A DNA stretch of 64,000 nucleotides from Schizochytrium sp. TIO01 (lineage: Eukaryota > Sar > Bigyra > Thraustochytrida > Thraustochytriidae): contig SMSO01000035.1 of assembly GCA_004764695.1 (NCBI GenBank), forward strand, positions 4,097,040-4,161,039. Direction: 5' to 3'. The notes under the pieces were generated by a model. The model was not told the origin of the DNA. It made no database searches and was given only the letters and a program-made list of their open reading frames with translations. The position numbers and the translations under genes are program-made. Below are positions 20,101-29,397 of the stretch, in pieces. Each line of letters begins with the position of its first letter. The first letter of the stretch is position 1.

Positions 20101-20500
20101 AACTTCAAGTTCGCAAAGTGGAGTCAGTATTTCTGGTAATTCGTCTATCAATGATGCTTTTGTCCCTCCATACTTGGATTCAGGCCCAGAACAGTCTGCT
20201 ACACCAGCAAATGAAAGCGCGTTAGACACTGAAATCTCAGATGATGAAAGTCAGACGGTGGGCACCGTCACAACACGGCGTCAACTACATCGAAAACTTC
20301 TAGATCGTCGTAAGCTTTGGAGCCACTCTTCAGCAAGGAGTAGTAAAAAGAAATCATCCTCTTCCAGTTCATCAGCTCTTCGTCATCATCATCCACAACT
20401 GTCTATTCTTCTTGGCCATATCTTTGTAGTGTTGTATCAACGTATACTTCCTCAGATGATCTGCGTTTTGAAGTTGGTGACACGAACTCTGCAAGTGTAG
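17177..20500 (+). CDS. Giant membrane-anchored surface protein, N-terminal part (nine TM segments, six Cys-rich repeats)
   Basis: Starts at an ATG and runs 1,107 codons to a stop at 20498-20500, but the last ~45 codons are probably out of frame (see the entry at 20350). Hydrophobic segments fall at about residues 97-120, 138-156, 179-199, 219-237, 260-278, 296-319, 331-350, 458-478 and 502-522. A loop of about 105 residues between TM7 and TM8 has several Cys (EGCLNTACCQ) and resembles a large extracellular tetraspanin-type loop. A basic cytosolic N-terminus of about 95 residues and nine TMs would place the C-terminal side outside the cell. From residue ~557 there are six CxNGxxDGxETDVDCGG repeats. 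The downstream frame continues this ectodomain. Together they encode about 4,070 residues. Function unknown; adhesion or cell-surface scaffold is an inference from architecture. Confidence 0.8.
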   Translation: MQTIRRVSKAVVHKVSPGLIRAHAQQDYRQNPDDQEVDEYLKNLRQIPREADEEPIIKPIAVRRLSQEQQSLRAKLLKASTPAAIARIQIFERWTHAYLMLQLAAIAVLAVALLLIGYFGNKAASENDVGAFPYKIMTTFGVLTILSSLIGIYGASRVKRDLLKDDDGMGTPGQQMLQVFFHVCFAFTMVAFPTSLALLTDRDAFLKEGAFGELEGLATAGACIIIVISLTMFGSMQRTIQIVTVYEMTHSFLESFSTLLVGLGIIGLLVAFSLLDFGQFFGNDSSDSSSTGFLKALYVFISLCAALIVLSVLGYGSALIEHPGMLKLHFVSLGMLSICVLAVMISFAVTDMNSLILNSCRSILQVMSEDWWNSTVSCAKYGGAAMGAQIEIYDESSDTYSYVSSGVGTSATCPDLSQNAFAWEYYDADSSNATVLEGCLNTACCQTLANDLQQHRLMIIYGSFVLFFCCIVAMVADWWLVRNKPPKRGRVKLISKRRAQLLLVCILLMIIGFVVAFTLYFNNIAQTTSASTVSQQLQDQAFADSNYTYAETAVHLCSNGIRDGNETDVDCGGSTKNGGCSSRCKVSKQCLVNSDCTTAKCDNSTFLCRKETAWEKCNNGYRDGSETGVDCGGSDCRTLLLELIEDGDIDESSEEAELSFLCSLKESCSVDGDCSSKYCDNGKCASCQDNIKNSDEGDVDCGSARCVEYYETYPEESPSMYARNGTTPKADSEGLCIDGSTCTSASQCASGVCNQEYGVCVSCSNGIQDGDETGVDCGGKICQRRCAVGDGCRQQYDCHTQRCTSNCSSGFCGTGICEALFTEDDLLDQDLPDLEAYSMIQVECTDGERSSHETDVDCGGSLCTLIGLTCDDGMSCTEHRDCSSSMCYGGFCVSCDNDIFDGQETDVDCGGSVCSKRCSVNQTCSEDSDCRTGMYCWTNETLQFAIESMESQNLTTEFDLSDTPLLNTCQRTTNLTSSSQSGVSISGNSSINDAFVPPYLDSGPEQSATPANESALDTEISDDESQTVGTVTTRRQLHRKLLDRRKLWSHSSARSSKKKSSSSSSSALRHHHPQLSILLGHIFVVLYQRILPQMICVLKLVTRTLQV
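18845..19990 (+). repeat. Six Cys-rich DVDCGG ectodomain repeats
   Basis: Copies start near residues 557, 617, 687, 763, 844 and 895 of the upstream frame. Each begins C(S/N/D)NGxxDGxET(D/G)VDCGG and is followed by a second Cys block of the form CxxxxDCxSxxCxxxxC. Copies 3 and 5 deviate most (SDEGDVDCGSARC; SSHETDVDCGG). The strong conservation of Cys and the DVDCGG core suggests a disulphide-bonded, possibly Ca2+-binding module; that function is inferred. Confidence 0.8.
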
Positions 20501-23500
20501 AGGAAGTGTCTGACACAAACATTGTTGTAACTCGAAATTATGGTTCTGGCACCCCAGTCATCAATATTTACGCATCCTCTTGTAGTTCCTCTTTAGCGAG
20601 TGGTGTGACTGTGACCCGCTCAGATTCGTTACATTGGTTGTGTAGCTGGCTGTGTCTTTCAAGCGTTTCTGTTGCTTCTTTAGAAGTGTCAACTACAACA
20701 ATTCTGCAAGGCTATGTCTTAGATAGTAGCGGTAGCGCTGTTGAGAACGCATATATTCGGTTTTGGTCTCAGCGCAGGGGATCTTGTTCTGATACCTCCG
20801 GGCGCTCCTCATCGTGTGATGATGTATCCTGCTCAGACTATGACAATGTATACTCTTCATGTACAACAGATAATGAAGACTGTTGCACATGGAGTGAAAC
20901 CGATGACATTTTGGTTACATCCTGTACCGATGGGGATGCATCAACTACATCACTCGTTGATACGACTGACTCCGAAGGCTATTTTTATGTTGCTATCCCA
21001 GAGATTGAAGATTCTTCAAGTGATGCATCCAAGTTCCGGCTGACGTATACCATTTCTCACGATGATTATACTACGAACCAAGGTAATGTTGCAACGGTCA
21101 CTGTCGGCTCTACTACAACACTTTCCAATGTTACATTGGTATCTAAGTCTCTGACTGCCTGCTCTTGTTCGTCCTACGATTCTGATGACGCTAGCGGAGA
21201 ACATAAATTATGTAAGAATCCAGTCTCGGGAGCATGTCGAAGAGTAGACAACAGCCGATCATGCGCGTCTTATTCAGATCGAGAAGCGTGTGACAATACT
21301 GTCACATCTGCCCCAACAATCGCGCCAACAAAGAGCCCGACTTCAGCATACCTCACACAAGGTAATCTTGCAGATAGTGCATTGGTGTTGAACAGCAATT
21401 ATATCCTCGAATTCAACATTTCACTCCATGAAGTGTTTTCAGATTGGAGAAGTGTTCTTCGGCGTGGAACTTCTGACAATATGCGCGCCCCTGCCATTTG
21501 GATTTACCCTGATACTCCAAAATTACATGTACGAGTTTCCACAAGTTACAGCTACAATGAAGGATGCGATCCTTCTGATATTCTTGAGTATGATACTGAA
21601 TACGCAGTTAGAGTAGATGTATACCTGAATACCCTTAAAGTGTATATCAACAATGAACTTTCCTGTAGTAAGGATCTCTGGGGCACTATTGCCTACATGG
21701 ACGTGGCTGAGCCGCTGTATATATCAGCGCCAGACTATAGCCCGGCTTCATGCTCTCTTCATGATGTAGTATGGTCGAATATAACTGATCGCCCGACTCC
21801 ATCACCTACTGCAGCAATCCCGTACACAACAGTGGGATACGTGGTTGATACAATTAACTTAGGCAAAAATTGGGCGTTCTCGATGACTTTGAGCGTTTGG
21901 AGTTCCACAACCTCATGGGTTAATATTCTCCATTATGGTAACAGCAGATGGGACGAGCGTCTTTGGGTTGTATGGGTGCTACCTGGGACGACCAAACTAG
22001 CTATACGTCTAAACACTGTGTCGAATAAAGACATTGGTTGTGATACAGCTGAAGCACTTACAATCGGCCAGGAATACAATATATACTTCGAAGTATTTGC
22101 AGAGAAACTCGAAGTGTATATCGATGACCAACTATCTTGCTCCAAAGAGCTTTACGACGAAAATTATGCGAGTAATGGAAAGGAAAATCTCTATATGAGT
22201 GGTCCTTGGTATGCTGCAGCGCCAGTAAAAGCCACAAACCTTGCATGGACAAATATTACAGACCGCCCTACCCCTGCGCCAACTAGCTACCCTCAGCTTA
22301 CTCAAGGAAATGTTGTTGATGTTGTGACATTAGGAAAAAGCTGGTTTATGGATTTTGACGTCACTCTGTACAAAAAAACATCTGTGTGGACTAACCTAAT
22401 TCAGGTTGGAAACCAAGATTCTTATCGAGGACCTGCAGTTTACTTTTACCCATCGTCGACACGTCTTCATGTTCGAACAGGAATTGTTGATGCTTACAAT
22501 GCGGGTTGTGACCCTCCAAACTACCTTGAGATTGGCCAAGAATACCATGTTCGACTTGAATTTATGATTGACTCCCTCGAGGTGTTTCTCGATGGCACAA
22601 GTGTTTGCCAAATAACATTTTTATCTTCGTTTCAGGTTAGAACAGATCAGAATGTTTATATCTCGAACCCCTGGACGGAACCAGCAAAAGCAACTGTATC
22701 TGCTATCTCATATGGAAATTTGACCAACACTGCAACACCAGCGCCAACGGCTCCTCGTCTCTCATCTGGCAATGAACTTTTCGGAGTTACGCTGAGCACA
22801 AGCTGGATAATGAGCTTTGACGTTATTGTGTACAAAAAGCAAACAGCAACTGCGACACTGATTCAAGTGGGAGAGAGTATTCAACAACGTGTCCCATTCG
22901 TTGGATTATTGCCCTATTCATCTTCACTTCAGGTGCGGCTTTCTACAACAGACTATTGGAACGATGGGTGTAGTGTCGATGCACAACTTGAACTTGATCA
23001 ATCATATCATGTAGAAATTCGACTGATCGCACAGATTTTGTCAGTCTATATCGATGGTCAGCTTGCATGCCAAGAAGCTCTTTCAGCACCTATGATTGAA
23101 TACGGATATCTGCCTGTGTACAGTGCTCCTTCGTGGGGTACCCCAGCCTACGCAGATGTCTCCAGTCTAACTTTTCAGAATATTGCATGCGAAGTATGCA
23201 GCTCTGCAACCCTGCAAGTTCGTTGTGACAATTACCTTCGATTTCGACAATATGAGATTGTTAATGGTGCATATGCGCTTACAACTGCAGAGCCTTCTTC
23301 AGGGTCTTATGATATGACAGACTGGCAAAGAACATGGAGTGAGACTATTTCTATTACCTCTACGACAAAGCTCGAATTCGAGTGTAAAGACGTCGGCGTG
23401 GTCGGAGCGTTTGCAGCAAAAGTTGAGGCGTGTGGAGAGACTTTCATTACTGGAACAGACACAACATTTGAGAATACGAAAACTCCGTTTCACTTTTTCA

Positions 23501-26500
23501 TTAATGAGAACAAGACGGACGCATCAGAAACAAGTCTTGTTTATTATGCCATGGGCACTGGAAGATGGGGAACAACAACCAAAGGCAGTAACACGTTGCT
23601 AGACGCTAGCATTATGTGGGTGTGGAATCATGAAACATGGAACACGATGACGTTCGGATTTAACATTGGATGCCAGTTTCCGCGAACCTTGTCGCCTACT
23701 GTGGCCCCCACTGTTCTCACAGATAATCCTACTTTAACACCAACCGAAAGTCCAACGCTATCACCAACTAATTTTCCTACAGTGAACCCCACGGTATTTC
23801 CTACACAGACACCTACGGGTTATCCCACACAGGCTCCTACAAGTGCACCAACTGAAAATCCGACCAACCATCCTACACTTGCGCCAACCCAGAATCCGAC
23901 GCCTCCAACTCTCAGCCCTACATTGTTTCCAACAGGAGGTCCCACAGATGCACCAACGCCTCCAACTCTAAGCCCAACGGATGCACCAACAGATGCACCA
24001 ACAGATGCACCAACACCTAAACCAACAGATGCGCCCACAGATGCACCAACAGATGCGCCCACGGTGTCACCGACAGATGCGCCTACAATGTCTCCTACAA
24101 ACGTTCCAACGTTAAAACCTACGAACTACCCGACCCTAGCTCCAACGCTGGCCCCTACACTTAACCCAACGGATGCTCCCACAGACTCTCCGACTTTGGC
24201 ACCTACCGAATCACCAACTCCAAAGCCGACAAACTTTCCAACGTTGTCCCCCACCGATGCACCAACTCTGTATCCGACAGATGCTCCCACGCTGAATCCT
24301 ACAAACTTTCCTACTCTGAGCCCGACACAGGCACCGACACTGTCACCAACAAACTCGCCTACACCTGCTCCAACGCCACCAACACCAAGCCCTACACAAG
24401 CGCCAACAGGAGATCCCACGTTAGCTCCAACACCACCAACTCCTAAACCAACGTTATCTCCGACAAATTCACCAACGGATTCACCAACAAGCGCTCCAAC
24501 AGACTTTCCTACTGTGTCACCGACTGTATCACCAACAAATTCGCCTACCCCCGAACCTACTCAGACTCCAACTGTAAGCCCGACAGATGCACCAACAGCT
24601 AGCCCAACTCAATTTCCGACCCCTGCTTGTGGTGGCACCAGTTCTCGATTTTTTGTCGTTGCTGACTTTAACGATGGCCCTGACCCTAATGGGACCATCC
24701 AAGTTTCTTCAGATGTGAACACAGTCCCTACGATCTACTCAGACCTGAGTAGCGGCACAATTTACTTTACTGCACCTAGTACAACATCTTCGAGCACCGG
24801 GGCGTACACCGAATACGTTCTTACATTCGACGAGATGGAAACTCAGAATTTGGCCAGGTACGACCAGCTTTTGGTGAAGATCTCGACTCAATGCATTAGC
24901 AGCACAAGTAGCTGCGCTAGTCAGTCTGCAGCAATTGTTGCCATAATTCTAAATGATGAGAATAATGGGGCTGTGACAGTTTACTCCGACGCTGTAGACG
25001 CTTCAGGGGAGACGTCTATAAAACTAGACGATATCAGCCCAATGTCTATTGCAAATATCAATCAATATACTTTTCGGGTCTACCATACGGTTGGTACTCA
25101 GACACTTACTACCCTGGATCAAGTAAGCCTTTATGGGTGCACCACATCTCGACCTACTGGAGCACCATCTATTGCTCCGACCATGGCCCCCATTGACTGG
25201 TCGATCGAACCTTTTGCAGAAGTTTACATCACTATCGTTTCTCTAGATTGGATTTCAGAAGCAATCAAGGCTGTGGAAGAGCGAGTCGAGGCGGCCTCGG
25301 TGAGTGTTACAGGGTGGACTGATTTTGCATTTGTAAATCAATTTACTGCCGTTTGGAGCGAGTCCTTCGATCTTGTTGTAAGCGATGTAGACGGATGTGG
25401 ATTTGACGAAGAGGTTATGGAGCGGACACTCGCTGAGGCGCGTTGCGGAAACCTTCGTAGAGGAACCTTCTCGTCATGTAATGCATCACTCTCCTTGAGT
25501 GGTAGCGTAATTTCAGTCGTGATTGACCTGCACATTGGCACAATCGGAGATGCGTATATACTTGACAGACGAGAAACAGCACCAAGTTACGATGCAGGTA
25601 CAGGATTGTTCTTGACAGAATTACAATCATCTGTCGAAGGATGCTGGGCGGCATACTCTCTCATTGACGGACCCAGTGAAATAGTTGTGGAGGGGACGTT
25701 GACTTTTGAAATCAGTGTTTATGATCATGTAAACACTGGGGATGAAACCACAAACGCGCAAGGGGTAGGCCAACGAATTTCCGAGCTTCTCGGTGGTTCA
25801 GCAATTACGGATGATATCGGTTTGATGAAAGACATTCCAGATGCATCTAATATCACAGTAGAAACATGTCCTTCAAGCCGATTGTGCTCTAACAATGGTG
25901 TATGTTGTAGCACAGAAACGCAATACAGTATTGATTGTTCTGATGATGAGATTGGTCTTTGCATCTGCAATACTGGATGGGAAGGATTTGATTGTTCTGT
26001 AAATATGACAGACCATGTGCCCACCGCTGCTCCAACAAATACTCAGTGCATTCCTCGAGAAGCCTTTGGTGGTGAAGCTGCCTCTGAGGAAATTCTTGCG
26101 CTATGCGCAGAAGAAGGAGCATGCCAATCTAGTCCATTGATTTGTACTTACTGGAAGAGCGTTGATTATGATTCCGCGAATATTACTGCATGCGAGGATG
26201 GCGAATGGTTTGAGGTGTTCCATCAATTTGATTGTCAAGTGACATTTAATCTTGGTCGAACCCTCATCAATGCATTGTTTGCTCTACGGAAGATGTGGCG
26301 CTATGATATTGGGTCTGAAACATACCTTTACTATAAGTATCTTGGCAGCAGCTTACCTTCCAACTACAGTGCATATGACATGATGCTCAATGACTGGTCA
26401 AGTATGAATGGGGGACACCTTATCAACAAGAACTTCACCATTTTCTCTACAGAAGCAGATCTTGTGAACGGAACGAGTGCGTGGCAATGGAGTAACTATG

Positions 26501-29397
26501 ATGACGATGTTGGTTTTCCCCGAGATGCTCGACCAATTGCCAAGCAGAGTGACTTTGATAACACAAACCAGACCTGGACCAGCTACGTGACAAGTTATTA
26601 TTATAAATGGGCCAAGGCCCACTGCACTGTTTCACAGCACAAAACCGCCGTGAAGGAATTTGCATTTTCTTTATGTATTCCTGAAAGTGATTCTGCCTAC
26701 GCCACAGTTGCAGTAGACAGTGCAAATGCAACAACTACGACCGTTGAGACATATTCTGTATCTGGTCAAGTTCGGGACATACAAACAGGTAGTGGTGTAG
26801 AGGCACGTGTGCGCCTCTACCGAGGTAGAGTTACGGTTTGGGAGGGTCTAACTCCTCTTGAAAACACTGCTGCAACATTCACAACAGTGAGTGCAGAGGA
26901 CGATGCAACTGATGGAACCGCAGGTTTCACTAGTTGCATTTCGGCTATGAGCAACTCTTCATCTAACGACTCCGATGGAGTCTATCTTCAAAACAGCACG
27001 TTTAGCTTCGATCAGCTTTCAGCAGGAACATATACAATTGTTGTGAGTTACGAGGATGGAATAGTTGGTGAAACAGTCTTGAATACTGGAGCCTTTACAT
27101 CACGAGTCAAAACGTTTGAAATCTCTGACGATGACATAAGCTTATCATTAGATGTTATACGGACGTTGTCGAACAGCACCATGCTTATATTGATGGAGTC
27201 CGCCCTTGTTGATATTGATATGATTGTGGAGTTTGACTCTGTCAATTCGTCTGACAGTAGCAATTCTGCAACTACTACATGTGTTGTGAGTTCCAAACTT
27301 CTCGCTGATGGTGCATGTAGTTGTGGAAATGCTTATTTGGTCCGAAGTGATGACGAACTTCAAGCCAATGGTAAGGCCATTACAGCTGTTTACCTAGACA
27401 AAATCTATCAAACCGAGTACCGTTTCTATTTGGCTCGAACCAAACCCGTGTCATCAACAACGTATAAGAAGCATCGAGACGATGGACGATGTGGACCGAA
27501 TTACCCATTGGATAGCGGCGAGGCTGCCCAATGCCCTCCAATAGCAGTCACATGGGATGACGGCATTTCAAGTTTGCGGCCGTGCTGTCATATTCTCAGT
27601 GGACAATGTGGCTCAGGAGAAGCTTACTGTCTCACTCGATGGTCCATTGACTATCGCATGTTCCTTGATGATGACTGGATGACCGAATATCGTGAGGATG
27701 GTTTATGTAATCGTCCGGATCGCATGTATACCAAGTCTGATGATACAACGGTGCTAGCTAAATGTCCTGAAGATGCACCTTGTTGTAGCCCAAGCGCCAA
27801 ATGCGGATCTGAAAGCTACCATTGTGAGTCACTTCGTTCTATCGATTACCGTGAATTTTATGAATCCAGCAATAGCTCCTCCTCAACCAGCGTAGCGCCA
27901 ATAGAAGAATCCGAGGCAGAAATCCACATCTACTCAGGAAGTGCCCTTGTGCAAACGTACACACTGCCTGATTCATCGGTGAAACTAAATTATTTTGACG
28001 GCCATGTATATGAGACTGGAGTAGCAAGTTCTTCATCAACTTACATGCGAGCTTTCTGCATTGATGGATCGCTGTCGTCGCCACAGCTAAATGAATACCC
28101 TGCACCGCGGTATTTTGAGTGGAAGGGTCAATTACAAAGCATGTCAAATTCTTGTCCGGCCACTTCTGACTGCAGCTTTGTTCGAATTACAGGCTTGCTA
28201 GCAGCTTTTGAGCGAGCGGATGAGGTTGAGGTTCCAAACCTAAATGGGGTTTATGTTCGACGTTACGAAGACCAAGGGGGATTCAAAGCTTATGTAAATG
28301 CAGCTATAGATTTTGACTCAAGTTGCCGAGCTTTGGTGACAAGTCCGTCAGACGGGAAGCAGCGTTGGTATATCACCTTTGATGAATGGGACCCAGAGAC
28401 TTGTATGGAGCTTTGTGAAGATGATGATGATTGCCAAGCCGTTGCTGTGCGCTCTTGGATTGACAGCACATCTCAGGAAGCTCGCTACCGATGCACTTTC
28501 CATAAGAATATCCATCTGTGCCAAGGAGTAAAGACTTACACGTCTACATCTTCGGCGCGATCTGCAATGGTATATCAAAAGCGATCCTCTCTGGCATCAT
28601 CCGGTGTATGGTACTCACAAGTTTCATCAATGTTTTATGATGCGAGTGAGCAGGTGCATCTCTACCGTGATGAATCTGCAAACACTTGGTACATGGATAG
28701 TGATCTTGTGCCAGGCAATGGCTACTATGCTTCTGCAGTACCAAGTACAGAAAGCGAAACGCCTCCGGAATCTCCCTGGCGTTACGTAACAGACTTTTCC
28801 GCTCAGACCTCGAGTGCTCATACTGGGATTGTGACAGCTTTAGCGTTTGAAGAGGACTGTTTGGTGGGGGGAAACTATCCGACGCTCAATGGAACAGCAA
28901 ACTCATCAGGTTGTGCATGCTATGGCTCACACTCTTATAATTGCTACAACTTTTCTTGCAGTGCTATGCGTTTGCGTGTACAAGACACAGATATTTGCAT
29001 TGAGGCTGACCCCATATCTGGAGAGCTTATGAGCAACAAATGCGATACAGGGGAAACTGGTCAATTCTTCATCTATGACAAAAACTCAAGGCATCTGGAA
29101 GTGAGAGCAACGAATAATACGGACGGCATCACATACCATTATGTTGTGAGCACTGACTTCGCTTTGACACGTGTGACAAGTGCATCACAAGAAGTTACTG
29201 ATGCTTTGGAATTTGATTTAACCACGGATGGGTTTATATGCTTATATCAGGGAGATTCTGTTGCCACTTCATACACGGAAGCATCGACAGAGTATGAAAA
29301 TCAGGTTTGCGTCTTTCTAGCCTCTGCACCAGGTGATACTCCCCTGTGGGTGACTTATGATCGCCGTAGCGAATGGTCATATTTCACAGTCGTATAA
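20350..29397 (+). CDS. Giant surface protein, C-terminal ectodomain (LamG-like x4, Pro-Thr stalk, EGF-like, Cys-rich modules)
   Basis: This frame has no ATG at its start and continues the upstream protein: it opens within the poly-Ser codons (TCG TCA TCA TCA TCC near 20380-20394) that the upstream frame reads as Leu-Arg-His-His-His. A single missing base in that tract would join the two. Order of modules: CNA-B/carboxypeptidase-regulatory-like fold (20695-21150, QGYVLDSSG...TDSEGYF); four concanavalin/LamG-like repeats (21349-23187); a Cys-containing domain (23197-23670); PT stalk (23689-24627); beta-rich domains (24628-25860); an EGF-like unit (25866-26000, CICNTGWEGFDC); a second CNA-B-like unit (26755-27200, VSGQVRDIQTGSG); two hevein-like Cys clusters (27480-27640, 27690-27850; PCCS...CGSESYHC); a PAN/apple-like segment (28250-28580); and a possible ricin-like end. 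Many N-x-S/T sites. No C-terminal TM or GPI-type tail. Confidence 0.8.
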   Translation, partial: EIILFQFISSSSSSSTTVYSSWPYLCSVVSTYTSSDDLRFEVGDTNSASVEEVSDTNIVVTRNYGSGTPVINIYASSCSSSLASGVTVTRSDSLHWLCSWLCLSSVSVASLEVSTTTILQGYVLDSSGSAVENAYIRFWSQRRGSCSDTSGRSSSCDDVSCSDYDNVYSSCTTDNEDCCTWSETDDILVTSCTDGDASTTSLVDTTDSEGYFYVAIPEIEDSSSDASKFRLTYTISHDDYTTNQGNVATVTVGSTTTLSNVTLVSKSLTACSCSSYDSDDASGEHKLCKNPVSGACRRVDNSRSCASYSDREACDNTVTSAPTIAPTKSPTSAYLTQGNLADSALVLNSNYILEFNISLHEVFSDWRSVLRRGTSDNMRAPAIWIYPDTPKLHVRVSTSYSYNEGCDPSDILEYDTEYAVRVDVYLNTLKVYINNELSCSKDLWGTIAYMDVAEPLYISAPDYSPASCSLHDVVWSNITDRPTPSPTAAIPYTTVGYVVDTINLGKNWAFSMTLSVWSSTTSWVNILHYGNSRWDERLWVVWVLPGTTKLAIRLNTVSNKDIGCDTAEALTIGQEYNIYFEVFAEKLEVYIDDQLSCSKELYDENYASNGKENLYMSGPWYAAAPVKATNLAWTNITDRPTPAPTSYPQLTQGNVVDVVTLGKSWFMDFDVTLYKKTSVWTNLIQVGNQDSYRGPAVYFYPSSTRLHVRTGIVDAYNAGCDPPNYLEIGQEYHVRLEFMIDSLEVFLDGTSVCQITFLSSFQVRTDQNVYISNPWTEPAKATVSAISYGNLTNTATPAPTAPRLSSGNELFGVTLSTSWIMSFDVIVYKKQTATATLIQVGESIQQRVPFVGLLPYSSSLQVRLSTTDYWNDGCSVDAQLELDQSYHVEIRLIAQILSVYIDGQLACQEALSAPMIEYGYLPVYSAPSWGTPAYADVSSLTFQNIACEVCSSATLQVRCDNYLRFRQYEIVNGAYALTTAEPSSGSYDMTDWQRTWSETISITSTTKLEFECKDVGVVGAFAAKVEACGETFITGTDTTFENTKTPFHFFINENKTDASETSLVYYAMGTGRWGTTTKGSNTLLDASIMWVWNHETWNTMTFGFNIGCQFPRTLSPTVAPTVLTDNPTLTPTESPTLSPTNFPTVNPTVFPTQTPTGYPTQAPTSAPTENPTNHPTLAPTQNPTPPTLSPTLFPTGGPTDAPTPPTLSPTDAPTDAPTDAPTPKPTDAPTDAPTDAPTVSPTDAPTMSPTNVPTLKPTNYPTLAPTLAPTLNPTDAPTDSPTLAPTESPTPKPTNFPTLSPTDAPTLYPTDAPTLNPTNFPTLSPTQAPTLSPTNSPTPAPTPPTPSPTQAPTGDPTLAPTPPTPKPTLSPTNSPTDSPTSAPTDFPTVSPTVSPTNSPTPEPTQTPTVSPTDAPTASPTQFPTPACGGTSSRFFVVADFNDGPDPNGTIQVSSDVNTVPTIYSDLSSGTIYFTAPSTTSSSTGAYTEYVLTFDEMETQNLARYDQLLVKISTQCISSTSSCASQSAAIVAIILNDENNGAVTVYSDAVDASGETSIKLDDISPMSIANINQYTFRVYHTVGTQTLTTLDQVSLYGCTTSRPTGAPSIAPTMAPIDWSIEPFAEVYITIVSLDWISEAIKAVEERVEAASVSVTGWTDFAFVNQFTAVWSESFDLVVSDVDGCGFDEEVMERTLAEARCGNLRRGTFSSCNASLSLSGSVISVVIDLHIGTIGDAYILDRRETAPSYDAGTGLFLTELQSSVEGCWAAYSLIDGPSEIVVEGTLTFEISVYDHVNTGDETTNAQGVGQRISELLGGSAITDDIGLMKDIPDASNITVETCPSSRLCSNNGVCCSTETQYSIDCSDDEIGLCICNTGWEGFDCSVNMTDHVPTAAPTNTQCIPREAFGGEAASEEILALCAEEGACQSSPLICTYWKSVDYDSANITACEDGEWFEVFHQFDCQVTFNLGRTLINALFALRKMWRYDIGSETYLYYKYLGSSLPSNYSAYDMMLNDWSSMNGGHLINKNFTIFSTEADLVNGTSAWQWSNYDDDVGFPRDARPIAKQSDFDNTNQTWTSYVTSYYYKWAKAHCTVSQHKTAVKEFAFSLCIPESDSAYATVAVDSANATTTTVETYSVSGQVRDIQTGSGVEARVRLYRGRVTVWEGLTPLENTAATFTTVSAEDDATDGTAGFTSCISAMSNSSSNDSDGVYLQNSTFSFDQLSAGTYTIVVSYEDGIVGETVLNTGAFTSRVKTFEISDDDISLSLDVIRTLSNSTMLILMESALVDIDMIVEFDSVNSSDSSNSATTTCVVSSKLLADGACSCGNAYLVRSDDELQANGKAITAVYLDKIYQTEYRFYLARTKPVSSTTYKKHRDDGRCGPNYPLDSGEAAQCPPIAVTWDDGISSLRPCCHILSGQCGSGEAYCLTRWSIDYRMFLDDDWMTEYREDGLCNRPDRMYTKSDDTTVLAKCPEDAPCCSPSAKCGSESYHCESLRSIDYREFYESSNSSSSTSVAPIEESEAEIHIYSGSALVQTYTLPDSSVKLNYFDGHVYETGVASSSSTYMRAFCIDGSLSSPQLNEYPAPRYFEWKGQLQSMSNSCPATSDCSFVRITGLLAAFERADEVEVPNLNGVYVRRYEDQGGFKAYVNAAIDFDSSCRALVTSPSDGKQRWYITFDEWDPETCMELCEDDDDCQAVAVRSWIDSTSQEARYRCTFHKNIHLCQGVKTYTSTSSARSAMVYQKRSSLASSGVWYSQVSSMFYDASEQVHLYRDESANTWYMDSDLVPGNGYYASAVPSTESETPPESPWRYVTDFSAQTSSAHTGIVTALAFEEDCLVGGNYPTLNGTANSSGCACYGSHSYNCYNFSCSAMRLRVQDTDICIEADPISGELMSNKCDTGETGQFFIYDKNSRHLEVRATNNTDGITYHYVVSTDFALTRVTSASQEVTDALEFDLTTDGFICLYQGDSVATSYTEASTEYENQVCVFLASAPGDTPLWVTYDRRSEWSYFTVV
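21349..23187 (+). repeat. Four LamG/concanavalin-like repeats, about 155 residues each
   Basis: Units begin near 21349, 21823, 22291 and 22753. Each starts with a QGN or similar turn, then LGKSWxMxFDV, an RxPxVxxYP strand, LHVRxST, a GCDxxxxLExGQEYHV strand and finally LxVYIDGQLSC. The unit order and the 'sugar-binding sandwich' strand pattern match LamG/ConA-type lectin folds, an assignment made from pattern alone. Units are separated by short PTPAPT linkers. Confidence 0.75.
23689..24627 (+). repeat. Pro-Thr stalk: about 300 residues of xxPT repeats
   Basis: Nearly every fourth or fifth residue pair is PT, in units such as PTDAPTDAPTDAPT, NFPTLSPT and PPTPKPT. Such stalks are typical of heavily O-glycosylated, extended linkers in secreted protist proteins. 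The DNA is correspondingly repetitive (CCAACAGATGCA units around 23980-24060). The minus strand of this region reads as a GASVG repeat, which is only the complement. Confidence 0.9.

Noticed and set aside
20341-20352. Possible programmed -1 frameshift at the A5-G run
   Set aside because: The run is T-AAA-AAG, not a good heptameric slippery site, and the P-site codon would re-pair poorly; a simple indel is more likely.
23820-24419. Minus-strand frames of GASVG repeats
   Set aside because: They are the complement of the Pro-Thr stalk and cannot be independent genes.
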